A stretch of 64,000 nt of DNA from Hyaloperonospora brassicae (taxonomy: Eukaryota; Oomycota; Peronosporomycetes; Peronosporales; Peronosporaceae): positions 186,001 to 250,000 of the forward strand of contig CANTFL010001406.1 in assembly GCA_947650285.1 (NCBI GenBank), written 5' to 3'. Shown piece by piece: positions 52,855 through 62,999 of this stretch (its first letter is position 1; each line of letters starts with the position of its first letter). The notes under the pieces were generated by a model. The model ran no database searches. It was not told the DNA's origin and worked only from the letters and a program-made list of their open reading frames with translations. Made by a program: the position numbers and the translations under genes.

Positions 52855-54551
52855 ATGAGTACTTCTACACAGGGACCCGACCCCTCCACTGAGGGTCTGT
52901 CTCCACTCCTGCCTCGCCGATCCGCAGACATCCGGCCGAGGTCCTTGGCCAAGCAGACGACATTTCATCATTACCGGTCTCGCCATCGTTGGAGTCGCCC
53001 CCCGCCACTTCTGGGTGACACCGCCCCCAGCCACGTCTGCCCCTCCGGTCGTCGCCGCATCTCCAGTCGCTGCAGTCATTACCGCTCCCGTCGAGGTCGA
53101 CCCGGCCATACCGGCCACTCTCAGCAGCGGTAGTGCAACACCAATCGTGGTTCCAGTTGATGTCGTGAGGATGCTCCGCCGGGTCGAGGCTTGCGAGAGT
53201 CGGCTGGCGCTGATGTCTCCCTCCCCACAATACTAGTCGCTCTGCTGTGAGCGCTTAGACCGGGAGCTTGGTGACTCTCGTGCACTCGTGTCGCGTCTCG
53301 ACAAGAAGTTTCGGCACGAGATGGCACTGAACAACCACTGGAGGCGCCAAGTCGAGTTTCGACATAGTCGGCTCTCCCTCCTCGTGGCTGAGCTCAGCCA
53401 CTCGGACTTCCTGACGGAGCCCGTGGAGGGTGGTGCCGACGGAGAGACTAGTCTTACCCAGGTCGCTGACACTGCACAAGTGTCGGGCCCCGACACCGGC
53501 ACCCCCCAAAGTGGTCGGCCGCTTGCTTCCGTGACCGGTAAGCGGCCTCTTCGGCAAGCTTCTCGCGCTCCATCCAAGACGTCCAAACGAGCAAAAGTCG
53601 ACTCGTTGAGCACCCCGAAGGAGGGGCCGATGGCTCCGAAAGGTTCGAAGACGGCCGCTTCACCGCTTCCCACGGCTGCCACCAACACAAGCCTCAGCTC
53701 GGACATCGAGACCATCCGGGCTGCCATGTTGAGGTCTCGGTCTTCTCGCCGCCTGCCGAAGGTAGCCTCTTCTACTCCTCTCACAGCTGCGGTTCCAGAG
53801 CCGAAAATACCGACTCCTCGGTATCTCTCCAGGGTCACATCCGGATCGTCTGGATTCGGGCATGAATCTCTCCGTCCGAAGACGGGCGACCGTCCGGGGA
53901 CTTGCAGCTCTCCTACGTCGGAGGTTGAATATCTTCTCCCGGCAGAGGCCATGATCCTCGGGTCGACGCGGGTGAGAATTTTTACCGCCAGTGAAGTGGC
54001 ACCCTGGTCGGTGGACTTGGTCAAAACCTGGTCCCTGGTCACCATAACCCCGGACGACTTGGGCGACCGATTAAAGTTACCCTAGGGATGGTTCCGCCCT
54101 ACCTGATGGGTGTCTCGATCGTCCGGCGCGTTGGAAAACGTCGCTGGTCACCCCTTCCATGGTCAAGGGATTGCTGGCGTCATAGCCTTGGGTGGTTGCA
54201 AAGGTCGATCTTCCCCCAATGTCGTTAAGACTGGAAGGATGGTTCGCCGACCTGGCTGAGGCGTATTCCAAGTTCGAGAATGAACATTACCAAGCGCTCT
54301 GGGAGGCCACCCACTGTGTCTGGATTTCGAAAGACCAAGCTCGCGCCAGCTCCTTCCTGGCTTTGTACTACAATGCTCGGAAGAAACGGCGGAGAAGGGC
54401 GACTTTGGCGTGGCGGGAAATTCTCAACCGAATCTTTGAGGGGATGTCGGCTCATCGGTGCGACTTGGACATTCTTCTGGACCCCTTCTTCCGTCACCTG
54501 CCCCGATCTCGCCGAGTGGTATACTGGTTTTCGGGATGTGAGGAGGGGTAG
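52855..54551 (+). pseudogene. Antisense accessory gene of E, lightly broken
   Basis: Plus-strand coding between integrase and 3' LTR. ATG 52855 (MSTSTQGPDPSTEGLSP), a shift near 53010, a Pro/Ala/Val-rich part and a coiled coil (VVRMLRRVEACESRLAL, TAG 53234-53236, then ERLDRELGDSRALVSRLDKK), a long Ser/Thr/Pro region with a basic KRPLRQASRAPSKTSKRAK patch, a stop at 54085, and a C part 54192-54551 (EGWFADLAEAYSKFENEHY, NARKKRRRRATLAWREILN). No known family recognised. The minus strand is also open here but lacks protein-like features. Confidence 0.45.
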
Positions 54552-54827
54552 GATTCGGTCGACCTACTGGCCGCTCCTCAGCTCTCGGACTCTACGTGGC
54601 CATGGCTCTCCCAGTACCGACTCACCTTAGATCCCCACCCAGGGACCAACTTCGCTCGCCTCCAAAACAAGTTCTTTCCTCCTTCGTAGGTATAATCCCT
54701 CGAATCAACACATTTTTCGTTTTGCGGTTCGTGTGTCCATCGTCACCTAATTGCCTGTTACCCCCATTCCATCTGGCGTAACGTCGTCTTAGTCTCTTCT
54801 GGCTGTCATAAGCGTTCGGCCGACGAC

Positions 54828-54890
54828 CCAGCCGACCATCAGATCGACCCGGCCGACCATCAGATCGGCCCGGCCGACCATCAGATCGGC
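54828..54890. repeat. Three 21-bp tandem repeats
   Basis: Unit CCGGCCGACCATCAGATCGGC; two perfect and one slightly changed copy. It lies between the antisense gene and the end of integrase. Confidence 0.85.
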
Positions 54891-55004
54891 CGGGTCGGCT
54901 TATAAACGGACAGGCCGACCTATCGACGGGCAGGCCGATCAGCAAACGGCTAGGTCTATCTGGTCGGCTAGGTCCACCCGGCCAACCAGGCCTTCTCCCC
55001 ACGA

Positions 55005-55904
55005 CTAGTCTTCATGGTTCTGCATCACGTCGAAACGGTTATAATTCGTCACTTTGCATTCAAACTCCCGTAATAAAGCTCCACAATTCAAGTCCACTTC
55101 GTCGACCCACGAGGGGTCCGCGTGACCCTTCCAACGGATTAAAAATTCACGCCGTTGCCGACCATACCGCGTCTTTTTGTCGACCCGACTCTCCAAAATC
55201 TCTTCGACCTCGTACTCTCCCTCCTCTAGTTCACGCGTCCAGCCATCTTTGGGCAACAAGCATTCGTCAAAGTCAATCCGATCAGCTTCGTCAACCGTCA
55301 AACGATTATTGGGTCGATCAGGGAACTCCCTGACTCTCTTCAGCTTGGACACATGAACAATCGGGAATAGTCTATACTTCGTATCCCTCACCTCCAACCG
55401 GACAGCATGTTCCAAAACTAACTCCAACACTCGAAATGGACCATGCCAAAGGTGAGCCAACTTTTTGGCGTATCCCTCCTTCACCCGATCTAGGTAGAGC
55501 CAAACTTGGGTACCTGGCTGGACCTTATGGTCGGCCACTTGTTCGTTATGAGCGAGAACCCGGGCTTGACTCGCCGACCGCAGGCACTCGTAAGCCTGTT
55601 CCCTTGCACGCTGGTAGTTACTTTGAATGTGGTACCTCCACCTTCGAGCCCTTGCTCCTTTATACTTGGTGTTCACCACTGGCAAAGTCGCTTCCAGAGT
55701 GGTTTTAGCATCCCAGCCGTGGACCAATTCGAACGGTGTTTCCTTCCGCACTCTATCGTGAGCCGTGTTCAGGGCGAACGTCAGCCGTTCAGCGTTTTCG
55801 TCCCAATCCTGCTGTGCCACATCTGAAACGTACATCTTGATAAACCTAGTCAGGGTCTGGACCATTCTTTCCGCAGTTCCATTTGCCTGGGGTCTATAGG
55901 CCAT
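55005..55904 (-). CDS. Integrase C-terminal half and chromodomain of E
   Basis: 299 codons in the pol frame after TAG 55920-55922. Starts with MAYRPQANGTAERMVQTL carrying the catalytic Glu, then helices, the C-terminal barrel (GTQVWLYLDRVKEGYAKKL, GPFRVLELVLEHAVRLEV) and a chromodomain at residues 231-282 (YEVEEILESR, FLIRWKGHADPSWVDEVDL) with its aromatic residues Y231, W258 and W266 kept. It ends near 55005. It targets integration; without read-through of the TAG it is cut off from the rest. Confidence 0.85.
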   Translation of the reverse strand: MAYRPQANGTAERMVQTLTRFIKMYVSDVAQQDWDENAERLTFALNTAHDRVRKETPFELVHGWDAKTTLEATLPVVNTKYKGARARRWRYHIQSNYQRAREQAYECLRSASQARVLAHNEQVADHKVQPGTQVWLYLDRVKEGYAKKLAHLWHGPFRVLELVLEHAVRLEVRDTKYRLFPIVHVSKLKRVREFPDRPNNRLTVDEADRIDFDECLLPKDGWTRELEEGEYEVEEILESRVDKKTRYGRQRREFLIRWKGHADPSWVDEVDLNCGALLREFECKVTNYNRFDVMQNHED

Positions 55905-55919
55905 AGTCGCCCGTTGACG

Positions 55920-56960
55920 CTACCCCACCATGCGATTAAACGCTCGAAAGAAGTCCGACATAAAACCAGGTTCCCGGTCATGTCGGATCACCTCGGTTGC
56001 CCCGAAACGTCGAAAAATACACTCTTCATATCCTTCGGCCACCGTCTGAGCTGTTCGCGAGGAACTTGCCTTGGCCATCACGTACCCCGTAAATAGGTCG
56101 ACCCAAATAAATAACTCGGTGTTCCCCTTGTGTGAATTAAGCAATGAAAGGATATGGTCCAATGCTATGACTTGGGAAGGGTAGGTCGCCTCGATATTAC
56201 CTGGGGTTGTTATTTGAAGGGTAGGCCCTCCTTTTCTTGTCTTGCAATCCACGCATAGACCCATATACCGCTGTACACTTCGAAATAACCCGCTCCAGTG
56301 ACAATAACGCCGAATCCGGTAGTAGGTGCGGCCGATCTCTTGGTGGTAACCTTCCAGACTGGTGTGGTAATGATGTGATATGTCAGTCTGGAGGGCCTCG
56401 GGTATTACCAATCGGGAGGTTAATCCTCGGTCGTCCTCATCGGCCTTGTATTCAGAGCAGTACACCAATAGACCTTCTTCACTGACTTCATAATCTCTAG
56501 CCATCTTGCTGCACGACTGTGCTGATTCGGCCGACAGGCCGCCCAGATCCCCTTTCAAGTATGCTTTTAATTCCACAATGCAGCTCTCCTCCTCCTGAGC
56601 CTTCCGGATGCGTTCCATCCTCATCTGTTGTAGCCCATTCTCTTGCCTCGTGTCACTGGATATCTGGATAGGTGATCTGGATCGGGCCACTGCAAATATT
56701 TTTGCTGTCCGACTCGGGTCCCTGGGAACCAACAGCTCCGGCAACCGATTTATTTCTACCAACCCGGGCCACTCTTCCTTCGGTATCGACTCGACCCCTC
56801 CTTGCCTGTGCAACGCTTCACTAGCCAGTTGGTCTGCACTCTGGTTCCAGTCGCGTTTCACGTGGAGTATCTCGTGAGAGGTCCACGCTCGAAGCTTACA
56901 TAGAGCTTTACCCTTCAATGGGGTTAGTCCTGCAGCCTTACACTCAATTTCGCCACGCAT
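55920..56960 (-). CDS. End of second RNase H and integrase N-terminal half of E
   Basis: Starts MRGEIECKAAG, with HVKRDWNQSADQLASEAL as the last RNase H motif. Integrase zinc finger (HHYHTSLEGYH ... CVDCKTRKG) and core with Asp in VIALDHILSLL and VIRHDREPGFMSDF. It ends in TAG 55920-55922 at a codon that is CAG in F. Same frame as its neighbours. Confidence 0.88.
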   Translation of the reverse strand: MRGEIECKAAGLTPLKGKALCKLRAWTSHEILHVKRDWNQSADQLASEALHRQGGVESIPKEEWPGLVEINRLPELLVPRDPSRTAKIFAVARSRSPIQISSDTRQENGLQQMRMERIRKAQEEESCIVELKAYLKGDLGGLSAESAQSCSKMARDYEVSEEGLLVYCSEYKADEDDRGLTSRLVIPEALQTDISHHYHTSLEGYHQEIGRTYYRIRRYCHWSGLFRSVQRYMGLCVDCKTRKGGPTLQITTPGNIEATYPSQVIALDHILSLLNSHKGNTELFIWVDLFTGYVMAKASSSRTAQTVAEGYEECIFRRFGATEVIRHDREPGFMSDFFRAFNRMVG

Positions 56961-57950
56961 CTATCGAATGACCAGATTGGAGTCTCCGCAAATAATTAAC
57001 CGTCGTCGTTCCAACGGATTTAGCAATTCAATACCCAGCAGCATGCCTTCGTACTCAGCCTCATTTACCGTAGATACCTTAAGATATTTCGAGGCGGCGC
57101 TCACTATCGACCATGTAGGTAAGCTCCATACCACCGCGCTACATGATCCACCTCCTTGTTTCACGCGAGCCGACCCATCGAAACTCATCACATATAATTC
57201 TTCATGTCCTTCTACGGTGGGCGGGGGCAAGTTGACCTTGTGTTTCGCCTGTTTCTTAGGCGCAATGGCCGATAGGATCGAGTCCACGCTCTCACGAGGG
57301 GTAATACTAGCTGCCAACGCCCCTAGTACCTGGTCTTCGCCCTTCTTACACTTGAATGTCTTTAAAGTCCACTGAGACAAGAGAGCCGCCCAATCCCCCA
57401 AATGCCCCTGTAACCCGGAGGATCTCACCAACCAGGATAACGTCGAGTGTCTTGTTAATACCTTGAGGGTTCGGGTGACCAACATCGTAAAACAGCTCTC
57501 CAAAATTCGCAACAAGGCCAACACCTCCTTTTCCACAGTACTGTAATTCAATTCGTTGGCCTTGAGAGTCCGGCTCGTAAATGTCACAGGCATAAGAGTA
57601 CCTTCATGGTTCTGCACCAATGCCGCTGATATGGCCCACTCACTCGCATCAACAATTATCACTCCTTCTTTCGCAGGGTCGAAGTGTCGTAAAATTGGTG
57701 CGGTAGCCATCTTTTTTTTTAGCATAGCAAAAGCTACTTGAACTCGAGACCACTTCTCATCGTCCTTATCCGGGGTCATTTGGTGGTCTACGTCATTTAG
57801 CTTACTACGCCACACGTGGAAATCTACCTCCCTTAGCTCATACAAAATTGATGCATAAATTGCATAGTCCTCGATGAAGCGGCTGTAGTAATTCAAACTT
57901 CCGAGGAACGACTGCATGGCCTTGAGCGTCGATGGTAGCGGTAGGTCCAA
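56961..57950 (-). CDS. RNase H and start of second RNase H of E
   Basis: First RNase H, fused to the RT thumb (MQSFLGSLNYYSRFIEDYA): VDASEWAISAALVQNHE, TVEKEVLALLRIL, LTRHSTLSWL. A linker follows, then the second, archaeal-like RNase H: MSFDGSARVKQGGGSCSAVVW, VNEAEYEGMLLGIELL and CGDSNLVI, all catalytic acids present. Terminated by TAG 56961-56963 where F has CAG. Confidence 0.88.
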   Translation of the reverse strand: MDLPLPSTLKAMQSFLGSLNYYSRFIEDYAIYASILYELREVDFHVWRSKLNDVDHQMTPDKDDEKWSRVQVAFAMLKKKMATAPILRHFDPAKEGVIIVDASEWAISAALVQNHEGTLMPVTFTSRTLKANELNYSTVEKEVLALLRILESCFTMLVTRTLKVLTRHSTLSWLVRSSGLQGHLGDWAALLSQWTLKTFKCKKGEDQVLGALAASITPRESVDSILSAIAPKKQAKHKVNLPPPTVEGHEELYVMSFDGSARVKQGGGSCSAVVWSLPTWSIVSAASKYLKVSTVNEAEYEGMLLGIELLNPLERRRLIICGDSNLVIR

Positions 57951-58058
57951 TAGCGCTTGGAGATCCTTAGGATGGGCCCCCAGACCGTCACTCGATACCC
58001 TGTGACCGAGGTAGTCGACCCTTCGACATCCTTACGTACTCTTGACTGCGCTGATCGA

Positions 58059-59252
58059 TTAATTCCAGTGGTCGCACACGTCCAACAGCCGTTCCACCTT
58101 GTCACATAGCACGCTACAAGACTCGGCCGGTACCAGTATGTCGTCTATGTACGATTTACGACCCAACACCGAATGGGCCGACCCTTTATCCGGTTCTCCT
58201 GACACAAATAAATCCTCTTGGCCTTCCGAGTCGGCCCCTGGGGTTATACGCAAGAACCCATACAATGCGTTGTCCAGGAGTCGCTGGTAGATTTTTGGTG
58301 CGTTTTTGAGTCCGAACGGCATTCTGAGCCACTCGAACAAACCCAATGAAGTGACAAAAGTTGAAATTAATTTTGCCCTTTCCGTCATGCTGACCACCCA
58401 GAAACCACTTGCCATATCGAGAGAGCAATACCACAACGCACTATCCAAATCTTCCAGGAGCTCATTAATCAGTGGCATGGGGTAGACCATAAGTTGCGTC
58501 AGGTCGTTCACCAACCGATAGTCAATGCACAACCTGATGTCGACCCCATTCTTCTTCACGATAATTACTATTGGGCTGGCCCACGGTGAGGTGGATGGCT
58601 GAATAATCTTCGCCGACAGTAGACCCTTGATCAAGTCGGCTAACTTTTCTTTGAACTGGGGGGACACTTTCCGTACGCGTTGCGCGATCAGCCTAGCGTT
58701 TCCCACGTCTATATCGCATATAGCATCACGAGCAGCTGGGGGTAAAGCGTTGCCTTTTCCCATTAACAGGTGCCGCTTCTTCCAGATGATTTGCTTTAAA
58801 CGATCCACTTCCTCAGGCGAGTTTCCATCCGGATCAGGTATCTGAATATCCTTCAGCTCAATTCCTTCGGGCGAGAGGTCCACCTCTGGTATGACCGCCC
58901 ATCCCTCGCTTTTTTCTTCAGTCCAGAGTTCTCCGCTTTCAAACGTACACACTTGGTCATCAGCTTGGGTCACATCTTCGGTACTCGCTCTTGCTCCCAT
59001 GTCACTAACTTCTTCATGTAAGGTGTCGATGGATCTCATCGGTCCAACGACCGTATGTTCGGTCGACCGAGTGGTCGTGGGTTTGACTGGTTGAATGTAT
59101 AGGGCTCCGTCCTCGGAAATGTTACCTGCCGTTTCTTCGCCTGTTAGTGACCCATCTACTGGCCGCTGTCGGGACGCGACGTTCATCACTAGAGCTACCT
59201 CCTTTGACCGCTGTAAAATATGTCGTGGAGTCTCATACTGGGGTTTATCCAC
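58059..59252 (-). CDS. Reverse transcriptase of E
   Basis: An acidic N-terminal linker, then RT fingers and palm: IIQPSTSPWASPIVIIVKKN, IRLCIDYRLVNDLTQLM, WLRMPFGLKNAPKIYQRL and the catalytic GRKSYIDDILVPA (YIDD). Ends TAA 58059-58061, after which the same frame goes on with the thumb (VDYLGHRVSSDGL, 57951-58058). Probable start further upstream in the polyprotein. Confidence 0.92.
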   Translation of the reverse strand: MDKPQYETPRHILQRSKEVALVMNVASRQRPVDGSLTGEETAGNISEDGALYIQPVKPTTTRSTEHTVVGPMRSIDTLHEEVSDMGARASTEDVTQADDQVCTFESGELWTEEKSEGWAVIPEVDLSPEGIELKDIQIPDPDGNSPEEVDRLKQIIWKKRHLLMGKGNALPPAARDAICDIDVGNARLIAQRVRKVSPQFKEKLADLIKGLLSAKIIQPSTSPWASPIVIIVKKNGVDIRLCIDYRLVNDLTQLMVYPMPLINELLEDLDSALWYCSLDMASGFWVVSMTERAKLISTFVTSLGLFEWLRMPFGLKNAPKIYQRLLDNALYGFLRITPGADSEGQEDLFVSGEPDKGSAHSVLGRKSYIDDILVPAESCSVLCDKVERLLDVCDHWN

Positions 59253-59330
59253 CAGTGGCCCTTCGTCGATCTCCGTCAGGTCTTCCTGATGGTCGTCCTG
59301 GTCACAAGTGGCTTCATATGCTAAGTTCCA

Positions 59331-60368
59331 TCACTCGGCGTGTCTTCGAGAGCCTGCCGTAACGAATCCCAGTGTTCTTGGTATTTGATCCCTCGCCATT
59401 ACCATACCAATTATAGTGTCCTCATGCAGCGTTAGCATTTGTGGGCTGACGTTGGTTACTTTCAAAAATAGACGTCGGCCTACCCCTCGGTTCACCGTGG
59501 TGACCCATCGTTCTCCTCTCGTCACCCACAGCACCCTTTGTTCTGAGTTCGACTCTTTTACAGGTACTTCCACATATTCGCCCACCGATATCTGTGTAAA
59601 TTGGCCCAGCCTTATATCGGTCACTCTGCCACCGTGCAACGTTCGCCGGCCTGCTAGTTGGACTCGCACTTCATCTGGGAGACAAAGTGCTCCTCCCCCC
59701 AGATCTAATCGGATACCGGCTGGGACCATAAAGTCCATACCCAGAATCGCATCTTGGCCCACCATAGGGCCGACCCATACCTTGAAGATGTACACCAAGT
59801 TTCCATTTAAAGTGATCTTGATGCGGGTGCGTCCTTCTGTAGTGTATACCGCTTCCCCGATACCCACGCATTCTTGTCTTGCATCTTCGTCGATCTGGCA
59901 GCCTACCTTACGAGCAAAGGCGATATCCAAAATGGATATCTCGGCACCAGTGTCAAACAACAAGTTTGCGCGGTCATTGTTTACCTTACCAGAGGCCTTG
60001 GCCTGCTGAAACCATTTCGAAGGGGTATGAATTTTCCAATACCCCCTGGATTCACCTGGTAGCAGGTCCAATTCCATCACTGCATCCCCTCGTGTAAAAC
60101 CATTAGGATCATCAAGACGCGCAACATGAACCACAGGGTAGCTTGCGACCTTCGATATATTTCCGATCTTATTATCTCTGTGATCTTCCTCGACGCTCTT
60201 CTCCACGGCGGTACCTATATCTCCTTCGGAAGTCCTTTCCACACATGCAAACACATGACAATCAGAACGCTCGGCTCGTACCAGATTCAAACGTGGCGAG
60301 CGTTCTAATTTAACATCTTCTCCATCTTCTCCGTCAACATCCCAGCGTGCTTGGTCGTGTTGTACCAA
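59331..60368 (-). CDS. Protease of E
   Basis: 345 codons. A long Asp/Arg-rich N part, then the aspartic protease with LLFDTGAEISILDIAFARKV (catalytic DTGA) and AILGMDFMVPAGIRLDLG, and a C part with repeated beta-type motifs. It overlaps the end of gag (TAG 60304-60306) in the -1 phase, so pol expression needs a frameshift; no classical heptamer was found in the overlap. Ends TGA 59331-59333. Confidence 0.88.
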   Translation of the reverse strand: MVQHDQARWDVDGEDGEDVKLERSPRLNLVRAERSDCHVFACVERTSEGDIGTAVEKSVEEDHRDNKIGNISKVASYPVVHVARLDDPNGFTRGDAVMELDLLPGESRGYWKIHTPSKWFQQAKASGKVNNDRANLLFDTGAEISILDIAFARKVGCQIDEDARQECVGIGEAVYTTEGRTRIKITLNGNLVYIFKVWVGPMVGQDAILGMDFMVPAGIRLDLGGGALCLPDEVRVQLAGRRTLHGGRVTDIRLGQFTQISVGEYVEVPVKESNSEQRVLWVTRGERWVTTVNRGVGRRLFLKVTNVSPQMLTLHEDTIIGMVMARDQIPRTLGFVTAGSRRHAE

Positions 60369-62999
60369 TGACGGATCAAGTTATAAAACTCTTCCATCGG
60401 GCACTTTCCGGCTTCGTGGGTCTCTCCGCACCCCTTGCACACGAAACAGCAACGATCCGTCGGATGGCCTCTCTATCCACAACGGTCGCATGTGAGACGC
60501 TTCCAGCAATCCAAATCACCATGCTTCCTGGATCCCGAATGCGCGCATCTCGGGTATTGAGCGGCCGGTGGCCCTCGAGGTCCCTGGTCACCTTCTTGGC
60601 GATGGTGTTGGTCGGCCTCCCGGGCTGGTCGGCTTCTTGGGCCCCTCGACACAAAGTCCTTCTGGTTTTCCATCGCCATCCCATACATCCTTCTTAGGTC
60701 ACCGTCGTCTCCTGAGCTATCCGAGCCTGATGATTCAGAGCTCGATTCTTCCAAGGTCGCCCGGACCGCATGTGCCGACCGACAGTTTACCTCCTTTGGT
60801 CGGTCTGGGGGCACAGGTGCCTTTTGGCGGAACTTGCTCGACCCGAATAGTACCTTGCCTCGACGCGCTTTCGTCCTTTGCCTCGCTATCAACACGTCTT
60901 CCAATTCACCCACATCCGCCAATCGTAACATCGTGAGCTGGTCTGCCAGTTCTGGGTCTTCCAGAGTTTCAATATAGTGCTCGACATGTTCTTTCTGGAT
61001 CTTGGGCGGCCCGTCTTTAATCTTGAACTTCGCTATGAGCCCAATCACGTTCAGTCGGTACAGGTAGTCCATGGGTGACTCTTCCGGCCGCTTCTTCGCG
61101 TGGTAGTATTGGCGGGCGACTGGCACTCCCAACCCGCAGAATTGCATCTGGAATTCTTGCGTGACGTCCTTCCGAATGGATCGAACCGAGCGGCCCAGTT
61201 GCCGGTACCAATTTTGTGCTGGTCCAGACATCAATCCACCGAAAACCAAATACTTTTCATCGTCAGGTGCTTGGTCCCTCGCAAAAGCCGTTTTGACTGT
61301 GGACAGCCACGAACGGGCTCGGTCTTCGTCTTGGTCTCTTCCGTGAAATTATTTGAGATCCGATGTCGCTGCAAGCTTGATGCGAGGGATCATGCCGGGT
61401 ATCTGTCTCGCTGCCGCCGTCGCAATTCTCGCCGCCGGTCCCTCCAGATCCATATCGTCCGGGTCGTACTCACACGTGCCGACCGATTCCATCTCCACAT
61501 CTGTCCGAGTTTGTTGGCTTGACACTTGCGCTCGGCCCCTTGGTGCTTCTTGAGCTGCGGCCACTTGGGCCCTTTGTAATTCCGCTGCCACTTTTTCATC
61601 TTGATGTACTTGTTACACCTGTTGCACCTGTTGTTATTGTAGAAAACGGGCCATCGCCGCGTCGAAGTATGTCTGCAGGTTACCTACCATATTGGTAGGC
61701 ACATCCCCCCAGCATCGTCGCCACGTAGCGGTGGAACCATTCCGGTATGCCCATGCTGCCTTCCCATTTGGTGAAAATCTACCCTTTCGGGAGTTTGGAA
61801 ATTCCCCGGGTGGACAGGTGTCGGCGGATTCTGGACCGGTTGAGTGTCCCTATCGACTTGTACGCGAGCCTGTAGCATCGCAGCTCCTGCCGGCCCCAGT
61901 GGCATCCGGGCACACTGGACAAGGTTAAAGGAGTTACTTGACGACTGCTCCTCCGCTTCATGGTCGGCTGATGGGAGCGGCGGGTGACATTGCGTACCCA
62001 TCGGCAGGTCGACCCGTGGTCGCACTGCTGGTGGGAAGTCGAAGTCGTGAAGGGTCATCAAGCTGTCACGAGACGGCGTCGTCATCGACGGTGTCAGCGG
62101 TAAGTTGTTGGGTCTGGTAGTCCCCACCAGGATAGCTAATCGCTTGCGCATCTTGTTTAAAAGGCTTGTGATGTTGTCGAACCCTAGGTCGAACAAGGTG
62201 TGCGGCTCGAACTGGCCCGCCACCATGTTCGCCTCGCGAAGGAGGGTGACTAGCGCTGTGACTGCCTCTGCGAACGTCCGGGGCTGAGGCAGGGGTGACA
62301 CCGGTCCCCCTAGCTGACCCAATAACCGGATGGCGAGGACTTTAGCGACGGGGTCACTCTCCAGGAGGGCGACCTGCTTTCGGCGGTGGTAGGCCATCGT
62401 GATTGCCTCGTCCGACCAGGCTGGCGGTCCTGTTGGAGCAGGGTACCTCGACTTGGAATTAGCTGGCGCCTTCGTTTTCTCGCGGGTCGGCTTGGACTGG
62501 GCGGCCTTGGCGACTTTTGGTGTCGAAAGCCCTGGCTTACCGTGTTTCACGGTTGGCCGATGTTCTGACTCGGTCGATGGTCCTGAGGTGTCAGAACCCA
62601 TCGAGTTGGTGTTCCTGGCGCGTTCATCCTGTCTTTCTGCGGCTTGGACGTGGCGGCCGCTGGGGTTTGTTGTTTTTGGGACCATAGCTGTTCGGTTTTC
62701 ACCGTCAGCTGATGGTCCTCAGGAGCATGGTAGGTACCATGACCCAGGGCGTCCTCAACGAGGACGTAGGGAGGGTATTTGAGTTTATCTTCGATAATCT
62801 CGACCTTAACCATGCTGACCGGACCCCTCCCAAGGTCCGGTCGGCCCTTCGACCCTTTATTTTCGTGTTCGTGTTTCACGGGCGGTCGGTCTTCCAGTGC
62901 TTCTTCGGTCTTCTGTTCAACCTTGACCTGAGCGTCTTCTTCATCTTGCGACTCGCGGTGAAATCCCGCGTCTTCCGAAGATCCGGGCAAGCGCACCAT
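60304..62999 (-). pseudogene. gag: Gag of E, several breaks
   Basis: ATG 62997-62999 is the first codon after the LTR, inside the primer site. N part 62547-62999 (MVRLPGSSEDAGFHRES, like MVRAIGSSGESGFHCES in F). A frameshift in 62547-62685 leads to 61684-62685, and another near 61700 to the capsid frame (61591 to 60473: GPAQNWYRQLGRSV, SPMDYLYRLNVIGLI), with TAA at 61349-61351. Two CCHC knuckles, the second split by TAG 60473-60475, and a natural end KMLN-TAG shared with F. Two more TAA lie in a Gln-rich stretch near 61625. Confidence 0.85.
62982..62998 (-). other. Primer binding site of E, overlapping the gag start
   Basis: Minus strand TGGTGCGCTTGCCCGG, one base inside the LTR. F has TGGTGCGCGCGATCGG at 37653. 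The first eight bases agree. The primer tRNA is not assigned. Confidence 0.65.

Noticed and set aside
53233..54045. 270-codon minus-strand frame in the 3' part of E
   Set aside because: It has the sense orientation of E, but composition and layout favour the plus-strand frame (coiled coil, Lys/Arg patches). High GC keeps several frames open here.
55005..60368. Alternative genetic code with TAR as glutamine
   Set aside because: The tRNA synthetase ends at TAG and the effector at TAA with no extension of homology, and some stops in the elements are not at Gln positions (TAA 58059 faces Leu in F; TGA 59331). Decay explains it better.
60304..60368. -1 slippery site at the gag-protease overlap of E
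   Set aside because: The best match, G-TTA-AAT before TAG, does not fit X-XXY-YYZ and is not kept in F (CTT-AAT). No claim made.
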